Of a DNA stretch of 64,000 nucleotides, positions 60,003 through 64,000 are shown in pieces. Position 1 is the first letter of the stretch. Each line of letters starts with the position of its first letter. Origin of the DNA: Riptortus pedestris (Eukaryota > Arthropoda > Insecta > Hemiptera > Alydidae); contig CM032230.1 in NCBI GenBank assembly GCA_019009955.1, positions 124,958,501 through 125,022,500 of the forward strand. The letters are read 5' to 3'. The notes under the pieces were generated by a model that worked only from the letters and a program-made list of their open reading frames with translations, ran no database searches and had not been told where the DNA came from. A program made the position numbers and the translations under genes.

Positions 60003-60003
60003 T

Positions 60004-60124
60004 AGCAGATTTCCCCTAAGGGAAATCAGCTATTGAGGTCGTACTCATGATGTGGTTTTCGAAAAATTTCTTCAAATGTCCATCGATCCTACTCAGGAAA
60101 TGACGAACATGAGGTCCGTTCAAA

Positions 60125-60197
<73 letters not shown>

Positions 60198-60200
60198 ATA
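60004..60200 (+). mobile_element. HINE-like 5' half, fused at its TA tract to a mini-me-like element
   Basis: It begins AGCAGATTTCCCCTAAGGGA and continues through GTCGTACTCATGATGTGG and GACGAACATGAGGTCCG into the (TA)n tract at 60126-60196. The rest of the element is absent and the neighbouring 298-bp-repeat element starts at once. This suggests a junction formed within TA repeats. Confidence 0.75.
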
Positions 60201-60208
60201 TATATATA
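60126..60208. repeat. (TA)n microsatellite at a transposon junction
   Basis: About 70 bp of pure TA plus an interrupted tail, shared by the HINE-like 5' half and the adjacent mini-me-like element. Confidence 0.95.
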
Positions 60209-61690
60209 AAATTGTAACCTCTGTCTGTACATTGATTTTTTTCGCGAAATTTCACTATAACTTTTCGTTTCACATATCATAGACACCATAACTGCATTTT
60301 GTTTCTTTCGTGTATGTCTGTTTGTTTGTTTGTTTGTTTGTTTGTTTGTTACCTTTTCACGCATAAACGGCTGAACCGAATTTTATGAAACTTGGTATGT
60401 ATATTACTACTAACCCAACTTAGACTTTGGGCTGTATTAATATTCTCTGAGACGAACAGGAGTGGGGGTTATAAGGGAGGCCTGAAATTAAAAATATCGA
60501 TATTTCGTTTCCTATTGGTTTTTCGGCAAATATGAACATAACAAAAGTTGTTTATTTTGTAATTTAGAGTAACTTTTGTTATATGCACTTTTGCCATATA
60601 TGGAGGTATAAATGAGTTATACGCTAAAAACTATAGAGGGAATCCACAATTTTATTTGGCACAAAAGACTCAACCGAACTAAACCAAACCCGGTATGTGA
60701 ATTAGTACTAACGCCTTCCTTATAAGAAACCATACTAACATTTCTAGGGACGGGCAGGAGTGGGGGTTATAAGGAAGGCCTGAAATTAAAAATAGCGATA
60801 TTTCGTTTCCTATTGGATTTTCGGCACATATGAACATAACAAAAGTTGTTTATTTTGTTATTTAGAGTAACTTTTGTAATACACACTTTTTTCGTATACC
60901 GAATTATAAACGAGATATACGCTAAAACCTATAGCGGAAGTGAACAATTTTATTAGGGACAAAAGACCCAACCGAACTAAACCATACTCGGTATGTGAAT
61001 TAGCACTAACGCTTTTCTTATAATAAGCCATACTAACATTTCTAGGGACGGGCAAGAGTGGGAGTTATAAGGGAGGCCTGAAATTAATAATAGTGATATT
61101 TCGTTTCCTATTGCTTTTTCTGCAAATATACACATAACAGAAGTTGTTCATTTTGTTTTTTAGAGTAACTTTTATTATATGCACATTTGCTGTATACAGA
61201 AGTATAAATGAGTTATACGCTAAAAACTATAGCGGGAGTCCAAAATTTTATTTGGCTCAAAGGACTCAACCGAACTAAACCAAACTCGGTATGTGAATTA
61301 GCACTAACGCTTTCCTTATAATAAGCCATACTAACATTTCTAGGGACGGGCAGGAGTGGGGGTTATAAGGGAGGTCTGAAATTAAATATAGTGATTTCCT
61401 ATGGGGGTTTCGGCAAATATGCACATAACAGAAGTTGTTTATTTTGTTATTTAGAGAAATTTGCTCAACACGGGGGCTCAACGGGAAATATGACAATATC
61501 CAGGACAGTGAAGTCTTACATAAAAAAATAATTTTATTATTAACAAATCCACAGAAACGACGGGTGTTAACCCTAAACACTGGGACGGGTAAATGTCAAA
61601 ATATTGTGCAAAGTAAAGCCTTGCCAAAATTATTCCATCACTATTCAGCCACAAGTGAATTCCCGAGCAAAGCGGGTATCTGAGCTAGTA
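60200..61690 (-). mobile_element. mini-me-like element, copy A, with 298-bp tandem units
   Basis: Read on the plus strand it opens AAAATTGTAACCTCTGTCTG. A (GTTT)n tract follows at 60318-60350, then the core ACGGCTGAACCGAATTTTAT. AGGAGTGGGGGTTATAAGG-type words then recur at 60458, 60756, 61054 and 61352, a constant spacing of 298 bp. It ends ATTCCCGAGCAAAGCGGGTA and TCTGAGCTAG before TA repeats. Each unit holds an inverted pair, ATAACAAAAGTT / AACTTTTGTTAT. The GGTTCAGCCGTTT-type core beside two microsatellites matches the mini-me pattern. Orientation is set by the copy at 28.6 kb. Confidence 0.65.
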
Positions 61691-61696
61691 TATATA

Positions 61697-61727
<31 letters not shown>

Positions 61728-61731
61728 TAGC
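61684..61731. repeat. Palindrome centre between inverted copies A and B
   Basis: GAGCTAG, TA repeats, CTAGCTC: the two element copies meet head to head across a TA tract. Confidence 0.85.
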
Positions 61732-63010
61732 TCAGATACCCGGCTTCGCTCGGGAATTCATTTGAGGCCGAATGGTGATAGTATTTTTTTGGCAAGGCTT
61801 TACTTTGCACAATGTTTTGACATTTACCCGTCCCAGTGTTTAGAGTAAATACCCGTCGTTTCTGTGGATTTGTTTATAATACAATTATTTTTTTATGAAA
61901 GACTTCACTGTCCTCCCGTCATATTTCCCGCTTCCTGTGCATTATGCATAGATTTGAATTAGTAGTTTTTAACGTATAACTCATTTATACTGAGGTATTC
62001 GACGAAAGTGTATATAACAAAAGTTACGCCAAATAATAAAATAAACAACTTTTGTTATGGGCGTAATTGCTGAAACCCCAATAGGAAACGAAATATCACT
62101 ACTTTGAATTTCAGGCCTCCCTTATAACCCCCACTCCTGCCCGTCCCTAGAAATGTTAGTATGGCTTATTATAAGGAAGGCGTTAGTGCTAATACACATA
62201 CTGAGTGTTTTATTTAGTTCGGTTGAGTCTTTTGTGACAAATAAAATTGTTGACTCCCGCTATAATTTTTAGCGTATAACGTCTTTATACTTCGGTATAC
62301 GACGGTAGTGTATATAACCAAAGTTTCTCTAAATAACAAAATAAACAACTTTTGTTATGTGCACTTTTGCCGAAACCCCAATAGGAAACGAAATATCACT
62401 ATTTTTAATTTCAGGCCTCCCTTATAACCCCCACTCCTGCCCGTCCCTAGAAATGTTAGTATGGCATATTATAATGAAGGCGTTAGTACTAATTCACATA
62501 CCGAGTTTGGTTTAATTCGGTTGAGTCTTTAGTGCCAAATAAAATTGTGGACTCCCACTTTAGTTGATAGCGTATAACTCATTTATGCTTCCGTATACGG
62601 CAAAAGTGCATATAACAAAGGTTACTCTAAATAACAAAATAAACAACTTTTGTCATGTGCATATTTGCTGAAAAAGCAATAGGAAACGAAATATCGCTAT
62701 TTTTAATTTCAGGCCTCCCTTATAACCCCCACTCCTGTTCGTCTGAGAGAATATTAATATAGCCTAAAGTCTAAGTTGGGCTAGTAGTAATATACATACC
62801 AAGTTTCATAAAATTCGGTTCAGCCGTTTATGCGTGAAAAGGTAACAAACAAACAAACAAATAAACAAACAAACAAACAAACAAACAAACAAACAGACAC
62901 CAAAGAAACAAAATGCAGTTATGGTGTCTATGACATGTGAAACGAAAAGTTATCGTGAAATTTCGCGAAAAAAATCAATGTACAGACAGAGGTTACAATT
63001 TTATATATAT
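61722..63010 (+). mobile_element. mini-me-like element, copy B, inverted relative to A
   Basis: It opens ACTAGCTCAGATACCCGGCT and TCGCTCGGGAATTC. CCACTCCTG units recur at about 62131, 62431 and 62729. It ends with the core AATTCGGTTCAGCCGTTTAT, a (CAAA)n tract at 62845-62895 and ACAGAGGTTACAATTTTATA. It is the reverse complement of copy A along almost its whole length, with one unit fewer. Confidence 0.7.
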
Positions 63011-63035
63011 ATAGATATATATAAAATTGTAACCT
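62990..63035. repeat. Palindrome centre between inverted copies B and C
   Basis: CAGACAGAGGTTACAATTTT, a short TA tract, then AAAATTGTAACCTCTGTCTG: a nearly perfect inverted repeat of the element's other end. Confidence 0.9.
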
Positions 63036-63645
63036 CTGTCTGTACATTGATTTTTTTCGCGAAATTTCACGATAACTTTTCGTTTCACATGTCATAGACA
63101 CCATAACTGCATTTTGTTTCTTTGGTGTCTGTTTGTTTGTTTGTTTGTTTGTTTGTTTGTTTGTTACCTTTTCACGCATAAACGGCTGAACCGAATTTTA
63201 TGAAACTTGGTATGTATATTACTACTAACCCAACTTAGACTTTAGGCTATATTAATTTTCTCTGAGACGAACAGGAGTGGGGGTTATAAGGGAGGCCTGA
63301 AATTAAAAATAGCGATATTTCGTTTTCTATTGGTTTTTCGGCAAATATGCACATAACAAAAGTTATTTATTTTGTTATTTAGAGTAACTTTTGTTATATA
63401 CACTTTCGTCGTATACCGAAGTATAAATGAGTTATACGCTAAAAATTATAGCGGGAGTCAACAATTTTATTTGGCACAAAACACTCAACCGAAATAAATA
63501 AAACTCGGTATGTGTATTAGCACTAACTCTTTCCTTATAATAAGCCATACCAACATTTCTAGGGACGGGCAGGAGTGGGGGTTATAAGGGAGGCCTGAAA
63601 TTAAAAATAGCGATATTTCGTTTCCTATTGGTTTTTCGGCAATTA
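63012..63645 (-). mobile_element. mini-me-like element, copy C, truncated
   Basis: Same order as copy A: AAAATTGTAACCTCTGTCTG, (GTTT)n at 63127-63162, ACGGCTGAACCGAATTTTAT, then units at 63273 and 63571 (298 bp apart). It stops at TTTTTCGGCAATTATGAAC. Confidence 0.65.
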
Positions 63646-63649
63646 TGAA

Positions 63650-64000
63650 CATGACGATAAACAAGAACATTTCAATTGTATGAAGCATTTTAAAAACAAG
63701 TAGCTGTTTCATGAGGAGCAAAGTATATTACTCCCCCCCCCTTCATCTGTCTTTCACTGGAACATTAATTAATCGGAAGTAAGTAATTTCATCCTTTAAT
63801 GTGTTTAAAATATCAATTAATTCACAAAAAACGAAGGTATTTAAACATACATAATTAGAATTGAAAATAGAATCTGAATATAAGGTAATGTTAGCGGAAT
63901 TGAGAGTTAGCCGTTAGTCATGTTCTGTTGGTTAACCTGGAGCGTCAGGCACGGGTGGGGAGACCTTCCTGTAATCTAGAACCTTTCTCACTCCCTTTTT
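63650..64000. other. Unrecognised DNA at the right edge
   Basis: No exon with transporter resemblance was found. The last 120 bp is G+C-richer (GCGTCAGGCACGGGTGGGG). Confidence 0.35.

Noticed and set aside
60089..60364. Tyr/Ile-rich frames over TA tracts, here and in the other microsatellites
   Set aside because: Translation of microsatellite and transposon sequence; the same artefact appears at each TA tract.
61435..61683. 82-codon frame at the end of element copy A
   Set aside because: It lies entirely in the element, is matched only by the inverted copy B with frame-breaking differences, and has no domain.
60200..63645. Regular 298-bp repeats as a CRISPR-like array or protein repeat
   Set aside because: The units are contiguous, contain no spacers, are part of an inverted eukaryotic mobile element and have no continuous reading frame.

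Overview
This is a eukaryotic window, almost certainly from an insect nuclear genome. It is AT-rich (about one third G+C by eye), has canonical GT-AG introns, dense (TA)n microsatellites and many short non-coding transposons. Two protein-coding genes can be supported, both by hand-assembled exons whose splice phases agree. The species is not identifiable from the sequence. A BAMBI gene argues against Drosophila, which lacks it. The large repeat-filled introns would suit a hemimetabolous insect such as a hemipteran, but that is a weak inference.

Gene 1 (plus strand, about 30.5-45.9 kb) is a homologue of BAMBI, the kinase-less TGF-beta/BMP pseudoreceptor. Four coding exons give the ten-cysteine ectodomain, one transmembrane helix and a short cytoplasmic tail (about 255 residues). 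The exon carrying the start codon and signal peptide is not securely found; it lies upstream of 30.5 kb, inside or outside the window. A 3' UTR of about 1.8 kb, with a long (TA)n tract, follows the stop codon.

Gene 2 (minus strand, 57.6 down to 49.4 kb) is the 3' half of an SLC46-like (proton-coupled folate transporter type) major facilitator protein. Five exons encode about 200 residues, including the last membrane segments and a hydrophilic C-terminal tail. Its 5' exons were not found and probably lie beyond the right edge. The two genes converge tail to tail.

The rest is mostly mobile-element sequence. (1) A family of about 0.4-1 kb elements has sub-terminal inverted repeats (AGCAGATTTCCC / GGGAAATCTGCT), a 5' palindrome, a central (TA)n tract, a 3' stem-loop (ACGCAG-CCC-CTGCGT) and T residues on both sides. 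These are the hallmarks of Helentron-derived HINE/DINE-1-like elements. About twenty copies are present, one nested inside another. (2) A tRNA-derived SINE of about 215 bp occurs in at least a dozen copies, two with perfect target-site duplications. (3) At 60.2-63.7 kb a mini-me-like element carrying 298-bp tandem units is present in three alternately inverted copies, forming a long palindrome. A single-unit relative lies at 28.6-29.2 kb. (4) Remnants of a non-LTR reverse transcriptase (47.5-48.1 kb), a probable Penelope-like endonuclease (8.65-8.88 kb) and a possible 5S-like SINE (37.66-38.05 kb) are also seen.

The region upstream of and within the BAMBI gene also holds several G+C-richer, apparently single-copy islands. 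Some contain paired TGACGTCA (CRE-type) palindromes and are candidate regulatory DNA. No tRNA, rRNA, CRISPR or prokaryote-type features are present.
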